From the NCBI GenBank assembly GCA_963663615.1, contig OY760517.1, forward strand, positions 3,348,001-3,412,000: a DNA stretch of 64,000 nucleotides, read 5' to 3'. Numbering within the stretch: position 1 is the first letter of the stretch; the number at the start of each line of letters is the position of its first letter. Shown here piece after piece: positions 51,920-60,571 of this stretch. The notes under the pieces were generated by a model. That model saw nothing but the letters and a program-made list of their open reading frames with translations. It made no database searches and was not told the origin of the DNA. Made by a program: the position numbers and the translations under genes. This stretch comes from G963663615 sp963663615. GTDB taxonomy: Bacteria > Bacteroidota > Ignavibacteria > Ignavibacteriales > Melioribacteraceae.

Positions 51920-53791
51920 TTATTTCATTAGCATCATTTTGTTAGTAAGAATCTGGTTACCAAATTTAATGCTGTAGAAATAGATACCAGAAGTAAGACT
52001 TGAAGCATCAAATTTAACAGTATGGAAACCTGCATTAAGAGATTCGTTTAACAAAGTAGCAACTTCTTTACCAAGAACATCATAAACTTTAACAACTGCG
52101 TTACCATTTTCAGGAACGGAGAAGCTAATAGTAGTTGAAGGGTTGAATGGGTTAGGATAGTTCTGGTTTAGTTCAAGAGAAGTTGGAACAAGAGTAACTT
52201 CAACAGCACTTGTATAAGTGAAAGTACCATCAAAATCAACCTGTTTTAATCTGTAGGCAACATTACCGGCTGCGTTATCAGTAAAAGTATAACGAGAAAC
52301 TTCAGAAGTAGTACCGTTACCAGCAACGAAACCAATATTTTCCCAAGTATTTTCAGCTTTTCTTTCAATTTCGAAGCCTTTATTGTTAAGCTCGGTAGCA
52401 GTAGTCCAGCTAAGAGTAACAACACCATTAGATGCAACAGCAGAGAAAGAAGTTAGTTCTACCGGTACAGAACCAGCAGGCATAAAGTCAGTATAGAATC
52501 TTGGAAGAACCTGATAACCTTCATCATAAGGTTCAGAGCTATCATACTGACCGCCACAACCAACAACATCAGCAGGCCAAGTTGGTTCAGTTTGACCATC
52601 AATATCAGTATCACTATCAATTCTCATGGTTAAAGTACCAGTTTCATCTTCAATAACCAAATTGGCGGAACTACCTTCAGCTGGCCATTCAGGACTACCA
52701 TCAGCAAGAGAAACATTCTGGAAAGCAACAACCATGTTTTCATACATTTCTGCATTATCAAGGAAATCAGCAATTGTTAAAATTATTGGAGCCGGTAGAG
52801 GAACATTCTGAGCAAGAACAGTGATACCATCAAGAGAAGCAGGAACAAGTTCGGTAGCACCATTATAATGCTGAACTTCACCAACTACTTCTACAAGGTC
52901 ACCTGGTAGTAATTCCATGTATTCGGCATAATAGAAAAGCATAGCACCAGCAGTAGCATCCTGCATATAATACTGTACTCTGCTATCACCTTGGTAGCTA
53001 TTACTTGTAACAATACCAATAGCTTTATAAGTTTCGCCTACGTGATCTGGTACTGCGTCGTTATTTTCATCAGCAGTAATGTAATCAAGATTCATAATAC
53101 CAGTAACAGAACCGGCAGCCTGGAAGTCAGAATAAAATCTTGGAAGAACCTGATAACCTCCATCATAAGGATCACTGTTATCATACTGGCTAACACAACC
53201 CATAACATCAGCAGGCCAAGTTGGTTCGGTATTGCCATTAATATCTGTATCGCTATCAATTCTGATAGTAATTTCGTCAGTACCATCAGTAAAAGTAAGG
53301 TTGTTAGAACCACTTGTAGGCCAGGTTTCACCATCAGCAAGAGAAACGTTTTTAAGGCAAACAAACATGCTTTCGTACTGTTCAGCATTAGCAAGAAGGT
53401 AACCAATAGACATAGCAGCAGGAGAGAATAAAGTATTATCAGTGCTTTCAACAACTATATCATCAAGTGATGAAGGAACAATTTCAGTAACACCATTATA
53501 GTGTTGAATTTCACCAGTTACAGTAACAACATCACCCAGGTTTAATTCAAGGTAATCGTTATAATAAAATAACATTACACCACCGGTAAGGTCCTGCATT
53601 AAATACTGTATTCTTGAAGTACCTTGAAAAGAAGGGCTTGTAATCATACCGGAAACTGTAACAATCTGACCTTCAAGATCAGGAATAGCATCGCCATTTA
53701 AGTCGGCAGTAGCTTCACCAATGCTGGTTTGTGCAAACATAACGCTTGTAAGAAACAAGGCTACAATTAGTAGAATTCTTGATTTTAACAT
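51920..53791 (-). CDS. T9SS-secreted protein with two tandem OB-fold-like modules
   Basis: A 623-residue secreted protein. After a signal peptide (1-20) come two very similar modules of about 213 residues. Unit 1 (about 22-232) contains VTVTGEIQHYNGVTEIVPSS and unit 2 (about 235-447) VEVVGEVQHYNGATELVPAS; both end YQVLPRFY-DF. The nucleotide sequences are similar too (compare 52497-52640 with 53136-53280). The modules look like OB-fold domains of the YhcR/DUF5689 kind. Next is a fibronectin-like stretch (VTLSWTTATELNNKGFEIER), then the sorting domain with NYPNPFNPSTTISFS and YDVLGKEV. A ribosome site GGAGG precedes the start. Substrate or ligand unknown. Confidence 0.85.
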   Translation of the reverse strand: MLKSRILLIVALFLTSVMFAQTSIGEATADLNGDAIPDLEGQIVTVSGMITSPSFQGTSRIQYLMQDLTGGVMLFYYNDYLELNLGDVVTVTGEIQHYNGVTEIVPSSLDDIVVESTDNTLFSPAAMSIGYLLANAEQYESMFVCLKNVSLADGETWPTSGSNNLTFTDGTDEITIRIDSDTDINGNTEPTWPADVMGCVSQYDNSDPYDGGYQVLPRFYSDFQAAGSVTGIMNLDYITADENNDAVPDHVGETYKAIGIVTSNSYQGDSRVQYYMQDATAGAMLFYYAEYMELLPGDLVEVVGEVQHYNGATELVPASLDGITVLAQNVPLPAPIILTIADFLDNAEMYENMVVAFQNVSLADGSPEWPAEGSSANLVIEDETGTLTMRIDSDTDIDGQTEPTWPADVVGCGGQYDSSEPYDEGYQVLPRFYTDFMPAGSVPVELTSFSAVASNGVVTLSWTTATELNNKGFEIERKAENTWENIGFVAGNGTTSEVSRYTFTDNAAGNVAYRLKQVDFDGTFTYTSAVEVTLVPTSLELNQNYPNPFNPSTTISFSVPENGNAVVKVYDVLGKEVATLLNESLNAGFHTVKFDASSLTSGIYFYSIKFGNQILTNKMMLMK

Positions 53792-53974
53792 TATTCCTCC
53801 ATGTGAGAATTATTTAGTAATAAATTTGAATATCATCTAATAAAATTAAAAAAAAGATTAGAATAAACGAGCCAAAACGCCTAACAATTTCATTAAGAAA
53901 TTATCAATTTTTTACCGGAAATTAAAGAAACTTTGAATAAAAAGATTTAAAACCAGCAACGTTTGGTACTTGTA

Positions 53975-54745
53975 TTATGTATAAAACCATTTTTTAAGTT
54001 TTTTTGCATTCCTAACACTAACAGCAAAAGGTTCGTCACAATTTTCAAGAAATATTTCGTAAGAATGCATTGAAAGTTTTTTTAGGCTGGCAATAAAATT
54101 TGTATTTATAATGGTTGATCTATGTATTTGTAAAAATGATTTTCCCGGAAGAATATCGAGCCAACGTTTAAGAGATTTACGTATTATATACTTGTTTCTG
54201 TCAGTGGTAACAACCTTAGTGTATTCCCGTGAAGCAGCAACGAAAAGAATATCTTCAAACTTTATTATCCTTAAATTGGTACCAATTTTCACCAGAATAT
54301 GGTCTTCCCTAACCGGCATATCTTCCGTTGCCTCAATAGTTTCCTTCCTTACCATATCAATATGCTCTTTAAAGAGTTTGTACTTTTTTAACCGAGCATT
54401 TATAGATTCTATTAACTCAGCACCTTTAACAGGCAAAGGTAAAAAGTCATCGGCACCAGCTTTCATTATGGTACGGATATAATCAAAATCCTTCTTGCAG
54501 GAAAGATAAATGAGGGGTATAAATTTTGTTCTGTCGTGGTTGGCTAACTCCCGAATTACATCTTTACCACCACTTCCACCATTGTTAATGTCACAAAGCA
54601 CCAAATCAGGGGTATAAATTTTAGCTATTTCAACTCCGTTTGAAACATCTTCGGCAAGGTAGGTATTAAATCCGGCATTAGTTAGTAAAACATTCAGCGA
54701 ACGAATGTTTTCGTTGTTATCGTATATAAGTAAAATTTTATTCAA
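53975..54745 (-). CDS. Response regulator with LytTR DNA-binding domain
   Basis: A 256-residue transcription regulator. Receiver domain about 1-122: KILLIYDNNENIR with the acidic cluster replaced in part by DN, and the phospho-acceptor aspartate in DLVLCDINNGG. The conserved lysine before the proline (usually TKP) is leucine here (DDFLPLPVKG), so phosphorylation control may be atypical. A LytTR domain (about 150-256) follows: FEDILFVAASREYTKVVTTD and LQIHRSTIINTNFIASLKKL. LytTR regulators bind promoter DNA through beta strands. No sensor kinase is next to it; the gene is divergent from the porin-amtB pair, which it might control. Confidence 0.9.
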   Translation of the reverse strand: MNKILLIYDNNENIRSLNVLLTNAGFNTYLAEDVSNGVEIAKIYTPDLVLCDINNGGSGGKDVIRELANHDRTKFIPLIYLSCKKDFDYIRTIMKAGADDFLPLPVKGAELIESINARLKKYKLFKEHIDMVRKETIEATEDMPVREDHILVKIGTNLRIIKFEDILFVAASREYTKVVTTDRNKYIIRKSLKRWLDILPGKSFLQIHRSTIINTNFIASLKKLSMHSYEIFLENCDEPFAVSVRNAKKLKKWFYT

Positions 54746-54969
54746 TAATTCTCCTTACAATACCGTAAAACTACATAAATACTGCGTTTATAACTTACAA
54801 TAATTTACAATTCAATCAACTAACGTTTACAGCAAATTTTGAACGCTGGTTGAAATATTCGCTGTCAAATATTTTTAGAGTGACATAATATACTTATTAT
54901 TTGCATAACTATTTTGAAATAAGACTAACACATCAACATATATTTTAGAAATAAGTAACAGGAGGAAGA

Positions 54970-55698
54970 ATGAACAAAAGTTCTTTCCAAAAAAGATTAG
55001 TTCTAATATTTTTAGCAATTCTTTTCACATCTGCATTTGCACAATCAAGCGTTGAAGTAAATGCTAATGCCGATTTTGTAAGCCGTTATATCTGGAGAGG
55101 TATTGACTTTGGAAAATCTCCGGCAATACAACCTTCAATTGGTGTTGCATACAAAGGATTTGCTATTGGTGCATGGGGTTCTTATACACTTAACGAAACA
55201 GCTTCCGGTTCAGATGAAATTGATATGTGTATTAGTTACACTGCCGATTTTGAACCAGTTTCATTTACTGCTATGGTTACCGATTATTACTTCCCGAACA
55301 ACGGAGTAAAAATTGGCAATTATAACAATTACGATGATGAGGATGGTGCCGGTGCACATACTCTTGAAGCAGGTATCTCTGCAAGTTTTAAAAACTTTCC
55401 GCTAAACATTTCAGGTTATTTTAATTTTTATAACGACGAAGGTAACAACAGCTATTTCCAGGTTGATGTACCATTTACCGTTAAAAATTACGACATGAGC
55501 GTATTTGTGGGTGCTACCCCGGGTAGCGAAGATACACCCGACTATTACGGTGCTGAAGATTTTAGCGTAATAAACTTAGGCGTTTCAGCTTCAAAAGAAA
55601 TCAAGATTACTGATTCGTTCAGTATTCCTGCTTTTGTTAGCTACATTCTTAATCCAAAAGCAGAAATTTCACACGTTGTTTTTGGTATTAGTCTTTAA
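54970..55698 (+). CDS. TorF-family putative porin (Gcw_chp)
   Basis: A 242-residue outer-membrane protein. The signal peptide ends SAFAQ at 25, and VNANADFVSRYIWRGIDFGK is the typical opening of the Gcw_chp/TorF family, with GKSPAIQPSIGVAYKGFAIG continuing it. Later strands contain paired aromatic residues and end in SHVVFGISL. GGAGGAAG lies just before the ATG. In the Bacteroidetes/Chlorobi group genes of this family often precede ammonium transporter genes, as here (amtB starts 22 bases on). A role in letting ammonium or another small solute through the outer membrane is inference. Confidence 0.85.
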   Translation: MNKSSFQKRLVLIFLAILFTSAFAQSSVEVNANADFVSRYIWRGIDFGKSPAIQPSIGVAYKGFAIGAWGSYTLNETASGSDEIDMCISYTADFEPVSFTAMVTDYYFPNNGVKIGNYNNYDDEDGAGAHTLEAGISASFKNFPLNISGYFNFYNDEGNNSYFQVDVPFTVKNYDMSVFVGATPGSEDTPDYYGAEDFSVINLGVSASKEIKITDSFSIPAFVSYILNPKAEISHVVFGISL

Positions 55699-55720
55699 TA
55701 TTTAATTTACGGAGATATTT

Positions 55721-56941
55721 ATGTTCGATACTGGCTCAACCGGTTTTATGCTTGTTGCTACAAGCCTTGTTATGCTTATGACTCCGGGTCTTGCCTTCTT
55801 TTATGGCGGACTTGTAGGAAGAAAAAATGTACTTAGTATTATGATGCAAAGTTTTATATCGCTGGGTTGGACTACTGTAATATGGTTTGCAGTTGGTTAC
55901 TCACTTTGCTTCTCCGGTGGTGAGGGTGGAATAATTGGTAACCTTGATATGGCTTTCCTAAACGGTATTACTGTTAATAGCGTTTTTGGTGAAGGAAGTG
56001 CCGCTATACCTACTTACGTATTTGTAGCTTACCAAATGATGTTCGCAATTATTACTCCTGCCCTTATAACTGGTGCCTTTACCAATCGTGTACGCTTCCC
56101 TGCCTATATGATGTATCTTACTATCTGGCTATTCTTTGTTTACTTCCCGCTAGTACACATGGTTTGGGGTGGTGGTTTACTTGCCGACCTTGGTGTACAG
56201 GATTTTGCCGGCGGTATTGTTGTACATGCTTCGGCTGGTATGGCTGCCCTTGCTTCAGTTTTTTATGTGGGTAAAAGACGTGTTATTGAAAGAGGTCCTC
56301 ACAGTATTCCTCTTGTTGCACTTGGTACCGGTTTACTTTGGTTTGGATGGTACGGTTTTAATGCCGGATCAGAACTTCAGGTAGATAATATTACTGCTAC
56401 CGCTTTTTTAAATACTGATATCGCCGCCTCTTTTGCTGCTGTTACATGGTTACTACTTGAATGGAAAGCATCTAAAAAACCAAAATTTGTTGGATTGCTT
56501 ACCGGTGCTGTTGCCGGTTTGGCTACTATTACTCCGGCAGCTGGTTTTGTTTCTCCATCAAGTGCTGCAATTATAGGTCTTGTATCCGGTGTTGTTTGTT
56601 ATTATGCTGTTTCACTTAAAAACCGTCTTAACTGGGATGATGCTCTTGATGTTTGGGGCGTGCATGGTGTTGGTGGTATTCTTGGTACTATCATGCTTGG
56701 TGTTCTTGGTTCGGCTGCTATCAACTCAAATGGTGTTGACGGACTTGCCTTTGGCGGTACCGGCTTTTTCTTTACACAGGTAATTAGTGTTCTTGCTGTA
56801 GCTTTATATGCTTTTGTATTTACTTACGTTATGCTTTGGCTAATCAACAAAATTACACCTGTAAAGGTTACTGTTGAAATTGAAGAAACCGGACTTGATA
56901 ATTCATTCCACGGTGAAATTGCTTACGAAGACGAAAATTAA
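55721..56941 (+). CDS. amtB: Ammonium transporter AmtB
   Basis: A 406-residue inner-membrane transporter for ammonium with eleven or so helices. The start MFDTGSTGFMLVATSLVMLM and TPGLAFFYGGLVGRKNVLSI are typical. The two pore histidines are in FPLVHMVWGGG and DVWGVHGVGGILG, and DWGGIVVHASAG-like sequence (FAGGIVVHASAGMAAL) lies between them. The C-terminal tail (about 385-406) is cytoplasmic and acidic. A PII gene (glnK) is not adjacent, unlike in most bacteria, so PII control must come from elsewhere if present. The porin gene upstream is probably in the same transcript. Confidence 0.96.
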   Translation: MFDTGSTGFMLVATSLVMLMTPGLAFFYGGLVGRKNVLSIMMQSFISLGWTTVIWFAVGYSLCFSGGEGGIIGNLDMAFLNGITVNSVFGEGSAAIPTYVFVAYQMMFAIITPALITGAFTNRVRFPAYMMYLTIWLFFVYFPLVHMVWGGGLLADLGVQDFAGGIVVHASAGMAALASVFYVGKRRVIERGPHSIPLVALGTGLLWFGWYGFNAGSELQVDNITATAFLNTDIAASFAAVTWLLLEWKASKKPKFVGLLTGAVAGLATITPAAGFVSPSSAAIIGLVSGVVCYYAVSLKNRLNWDDALDVWGVHGVGGILGTIMLGVLGSAAINSNGVDGLAFGGTGFFFTQVISVLAVALYAFVFTYVMLWLINKITPVKVTVEIEETGLDNSFHGEIAYEDEN

Positions 56942-56950
56942 TCCCGTACA

Positions 56951-57012
56951 TTCAAAAAAAAAATCTGCCAACAGATTATCCAAGTTTCATCTGTTGGCAG
57001 ATATTTGTTTCT
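56951..57012. terminator. Bidirectional terminator between amtB and the chemotaxis receptor
   Basis: A 14-bp perfect stem, ATCTGCCAACAGAT / ATCTGTTGGCAGAT, lies between two convergent genes. On the - strand it is followed by nine Ts; on the + strand by ATTTGTTTC, which is weaker. Confidence 0.85.
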
Positions 57013-57030
57013 TGCAAATTATTGGTTACC

Positions 57031-58947
57031 CTAAGGGTTCAACAAATTACCTTCTGAAAAACTTCCGCTTCCGCCAATCTTAAATACCATAATCTGATCA
57101 TTAAGCTCTTCTGAAAGTCTGTTTAGTTTCTCAATTTCCAAAGCAATTTGCTGTGTGCTATCAGCCGATTGTTGCGATACATTGTTAATAGATTCCAAAC
57201 TTTTACTTATTTCGGCAGCTGCACTGGATTGCTCCTCACTTGCCGCAGCAACCTGGGTAATTTCACCAAGTACCCTTCCCGAAGAATCGATAATCATTTG
57301 CAACGAATTACCGGCAGAGATTGCCAACTCCTTACCCTTCTCAACTTCGGAAGTACCAAGCTCAATTGATTCAACAGCAGCTTTTGTATCAACCTGAATT
57401 TGTTTAATCATATCGGATATTTCTTTAGTCGCCTTGGTGGTTCTTTCGGCAAGTTTTCTTACCTCATCAGCAACAACAGCAAAACCACGACCCTGTTCAC
57501 CGGCACGTGCAGCTTCAATTGCAGCATTTAATGCAAGTAGGTTAGTCTGGTCAGCAATATCCTCAATTACCTGTATAATTTCACCAATTTCATCACTACC
57601 CTTGCCAAGCTTTTTAATTGTAGAGGCTGCATTTTCAACAACTTTGGTAATCCTAATCATACCTTCAACAGTAGCTTCAACCACCTTACCACCTTCGCGG
57701 GCACTATTACCCGATTCTTTGGCATTTTCAGCAGCAACCGAAGCATTCTTGGTTGTTTCCAGAATTGTTGTAGTCATCTCCTCAACAGCACTGGCAACTT
57801 CATTGGTTTGAGCACTCTGCTCCTCACTACCGGCGGCAAGTTCCTCTGCACTTGCAGATATTTCGGAGGCTGAAAAAGTTACAGAAGATATTGTATTGCT
57901 AACAGTATGCATAATATTTTGTAGCTTGTGTATTGCCCGATTAAATCCTTCAAACAGTTTCGCAATATCATCACCTTCCTTTTCAGCTCTCACCTCAATA
58001 GTAAGATCACCATCCGCAAATTTATCCATGGCAATAAGCATCCTCTTGGTATGCTCGGAAAGGTACTCACTCTGTTCCTTGGCAAGTTTACCGGCAGCTT
58101 CAGCTTTTCTTGCTGCTTCTTCGGCAATATCCCCTTTTTCTCTAACCTCACGCATAGCTTTTTTGATATTATCAATCATTGTGTTAAAAGTTTTTGCAAG
58201 TACACCAACTTCATCACTACTATCGAGGTCAACATGTGTATCGTAATCACCATTCGATACCTTAAAAGCAGTTTCCTGTAAAAGCCTTATAGGACGCCCG
58301 ATAAAACCTGCTATCAGTATTCCGGCTATTAGCACAACAACCACAGTAATCCAAATTGGAATAAGTGCCTGGTAATTAAAATCAGCCATAGCCACATCAA
58401 CTTCATCCATATAAACACCTGTACCAACAAACCACTGCCATGGTTCAAACAATTTTACATATGAGTATTTTGGCAACGCTTCGGTTTCACCCGGCTTGGG
58501 ATACCAGTAAGTAACAAATCCCTCACCATCCTTTTTACATGTCTGAGCCATCAGCTGAATAAGCTTATTCCCTTTTTTGTCTGTTAATTCCCACCTGTTG
58601 GTACCAACCTTTTCAGGATCGGAACCAAGTAATTTGGTATTCCCCTTAAGATCGTAACCAAAAAAGTATTCCTTCCCTTCATAACGCAATATGTTTAACT
58701 CCTTCGCTGCAAGCATCTGAGCTTCATCAACTGTTATTTCCCCCTTTACAACCAATTTCTGATATGAATCCATTACCCCATGAGCAACTTCAATTACCGC
58801 TTTAAGTGTACTTTTTCTATCTTCCAGAAATTTTTCCTCAATAGTAGGTCGAACGCTCAGATAAAAAATCATTAATATCGGAATTGTTGCAATTAACACC
58901 AGTGAGATCAGCTTATATCTTATTGGCCAATCCTTGAAATTAGTCAT
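57031..58947 (-). CDS. Methyl-accepting chemotaxis protein with Cache domain
   Basis: A 638-residue transmembrane receptor. Helix 1 lies near 12-30; a periplasmic single-Cache domain (about 35-185) contains YFFGYDLKGNTKLLGSDPEK and a WFVGTGVYMDEVD end; helix 2 lies near 190-215. A HAMP domain follows (about 215-270), then the signalling region with the adaptor-binding hairpin: EIIQVIEDIADQTNLLALNA, AAIEAARAGEQGRGFAVVAD and EVRKLAERTTKATKEI. No CheW-pentapeptide tail is visible at the C-terminus. Start chosen at MTNFKDW rather than the upstream GTG. It would report on a small-molecule ligand to CheA; no che genes are adjacent. Confidence 0.93.
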   Translation of the reverse strand: MTNFKDWPIRYKLISLVLIATIPILMIFYLSVRPTIEEKFLEDRKSTLKAVIEVAHGVMDSYQKLVVKGEITVDEAQMLAAKELNILRYEGKEYFFGYDLKGNTKLLGSDPEKVGTNRWELTDKKGNKLIQLMAQTCKKDGEGFVTYWYPKPGETEALPKYSYVKLFEPWQWFVGTGVYMDEVDVAMADFNYQALIPIWITVVVVLIAGILIAGFIGRPIRLLQETAFKVSNGDYDTHVDLDSSDEVGVLAKTFNTMIDNIKKAMREVREKGDIAEEAARKAEAAGKLAKEQSEYLSEHTKRMLIAMDKFADGDLTIEVRAEKEGDDIAKLFEGFNRAIHKLQNIMHTVSNTISSVTFSASEISASAEELAAGSEEQSAQTNEVASAVEEMTTTILETTKNASVAAENAKESGNSAREGGKVVEATVEGMIRITKVVENAASTIKKLGKGSDEIGEIIQVIEDIADQTNLLALNAAIEAARAGEQGRGFAVVADEVRKLAERTTKATKEISDMIKQIQVDTKAAVESIELGTSEVEKGKELAISAGNSLQMIIDSSGRVLGEITQVAAASEEQSSAAAEISKSLESINNVSQQSADSTQQIALEIEKLNRLSEELNDQIMVFKIGGSGSFSEGNLLNP

Positions 58948-59178
58948 ATACCTCTCCACTTAATATTACAGTACGATCTATTATCGACCAATCAATTAAA
59001 AATTTAATATACTAATGGTAAAAGAGGGTAATATTGCACCAATCACTTATCAAAATAGCACAATACTAAAATTTCACATTGAAGAATTTTAATTTGGGAA
59101 AGTTAATAGAGAAAGTATCCGTTATAAAATAGATTAGCAGAGGAACTGCTCCGGTATAACATTTCCGGAGCTAAAAAT

Positions 59179-59493
59179 CTACTCAACATGAGCGGCAGTA
59201 CCGTAAACAAGTATTTCAGCCGCATTTTGCATAATATAACTTGTTGAGTATCTTACATCAATAACTGCATTTGCACCCAGCTCCCTTGCCTGTTCAACCA
59301 TCCTGTCCATTGCTTGCTCTCTCGATTCGGCAAGTAATTTTGTATATTCTTCAATTTCACCGCCAAGAAGATTTTTAATTGAAGCGATAAAATCCTTTCC
59401 TACATTTCTTGCCCTGATAGTGCTCCCTCTAACAATACCATAGGTTTTAGTAACCTCTTTTCCGGCAACAAATGGCGTAGTTGTAACAATCAT
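59179..59493 (-). CDS. YbjQ/UPF0145 family protein
   Basis: A 104-residue protein that forms pentamers in structures of the family; its role is not known. The sequence starts MIVTTTPFVAGKEVTKTYGI and contains GSTIRARNVGKDFIASIKNL and VDQARELGANAVIDVRYSTS-like residues (EQARELGANAVIDVRY), the standard YbjQ pattern. Its start overlaps the anti-sigma gene by 4 bases, so the sigma factor, anti-sigma factor and YbjQ are one translational unit. Such a link suggests an envelope or metal stress response, but no inducer can be read. Confidence 0.88.
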   Translation of the reverse strand: MIVTTTPFVAGKEVTKTYGIVRGSTIRARNVGKDFIASIKNLLGGEIEEYTKLLAESREQAMDRMVEQARELGANAVIDVRYSTSYIMQNAAEILVYGTAAHVE

Positions 59494-59936
59494 CTTTGTA
59501 TCTCCCTGTATTTGTCCTTGAGGGACGTTGTTATTTTTTCTCTTATAATCGATATTAGCAATATAATGAAACCAAGTGCAACCAACGTAATAGCTATTTT
59601 TACAAAGCTCGGAATACTTTTATTAATAATAAACCTTCCAACTAAATCATAAATGGCAAAACCACCTAAAATAATGGCTCCAATAACAAGGAGTATCCAT
59701 CCAAAACTTCTTTCAGCCTTGTTGAACATTTTTGTCCAGTAGCTATCCCAAACTTCCCTGCCAGGATTTTTCATCATCATTTTGCTTAAAGCATCTTTCA
59801 CCTTTTTCTGCTCAAAAAACTCTTCTTTAAGCACCGGATCAGCTTCAATCATTCTATTCAATTCATTCTCTTCGGCTGCCGTTAGCTCATTATCAAGATA
59901 TTTTTCAACCAGCATTATAAACTTTTCATTTATCAT
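59490..59936 (-). CDS. Putative anti-sigma factor, two transmembrane helices
   Basis: A 148-residue protein encoded directly after an ECF sigma factor with a 4-base overlap, the normal place of an anti-sigma factor. The N-terminal 70 residues (KYLDNELTAAEENELNRMIE) resemble the helical sigma-binding region, but there is no HxxxCxxC zinc motif. Two transmembrane helices lie near 78-98 and 110-132, followed by a short basic tail. It most likely holds the sigma factor at the membrane. The zinc-less form would not respond to thiol stress in the usual way. Confidence 0.7.
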   Translation of the reverse strand: MINEKFIMLVEKYLDNELTAAEENELNRMIEADPVLKEEFFEQKKVKDALSKMMMKNPGREVWDSYWTKMFNKAERSFGWILLVIGAIILGGFAIYDLVGRFIINKSIPSFVKIAITLVALGFIILLISIIREKITTSLKDKYREIQR

Positions 59937-60451
59937 AATCTCCCCTCCATTGTCTGGTACAGTTTCTTTCTTGCGTAATACAATCGGGACATAACAGTAC
60001 CTACCGGAATATCCATAACCGAAGCAATTTCCTTATACGAAAATCCTTCAAATTCCTTGAGTATCAGTATTCCCCTGTCTTCAGCATTTAGTTCAAACAT
60101 AGCCTTCTGAAGGTTATTTTTTAATTCTTGTTTATCAAAATCATCCTGAGCATCATCCACCGAGTGACTCGTATCATAGTCAAGCACTTCAAGTTCGGTA
60201 TGTTTTGCTTTTTGTCGTATCATATTAAGACAAAGGTTTTTCAGGATTGTATAGTACCAGGTAAAAAAGTTTCTCGAACGGTCAAATTTATGAAAGTTAT
60301 CATAAGCCTTAACAAAGGCAGCTTGCGATGCCTCCATTGCCTCGTCGTGCGAACCAAGAAATCCTAATGCAGAATAGTAAGCACGCTTCATATTTAATTT
60401 AACCAATCCGGCAAACTCTAAATCGTCCGGCATTTCCATTTTCTTTTTCAA
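59933..60451 (-). CDS. RNA polymerase ECF-type sigma factor
   Basis: A 172-residue sigma factor that redirects RNA polymerase to a small set of promoters. Region 2 contains SHDEAMEASQAAFVKAYDNF and FDRSRNFFTWYYTILKNLCL with NMIRQK; region 4 has DRGILILKEFEGFSYKEIAS, VMDIPVGTVMSRLYYARKKL. Length and the two-domain design are those of the ECF group. It is the first gene of an overlapping operon with a membrane anti-sigma factor and a YbjQ protein. Its promoter was not identified. Confidence 0.93.
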   Translation of the reverse strand: MKKKMEMPDDLEFAGLVKLNMKRAYYSALGFLGSHDEAMEASQAAFVKAYDNFHKFDRSRNFFTWYYTILKNLCLNMIRQKAKHTELEVLDYDTSHSVDDAQDDFDKQELKNNLQKAMFELNAEDRGILILKEFEGFSYKEIASVMDIPVGTVMSRLYYARKKLYQTMEGRL

Positions 60452-60571
60452 AATTAGTTTCTTTAATTCTGATACAATTCAACTCGTATTTTATTCAATA
60501 TTAATATTATTTCCTAAAACTTTTCTCAAATTTTTGCGACTAAATATTAAAATAGCGGAAAATACAAATTC

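Noticed and set aside
59140..59175. Inverted repeat CTCCGG/CCGGAG after the YbjQ gene as a terminator
   Set aside because: The T-run lies before the stem on the - strand, not after it, so it does not have terminator form.
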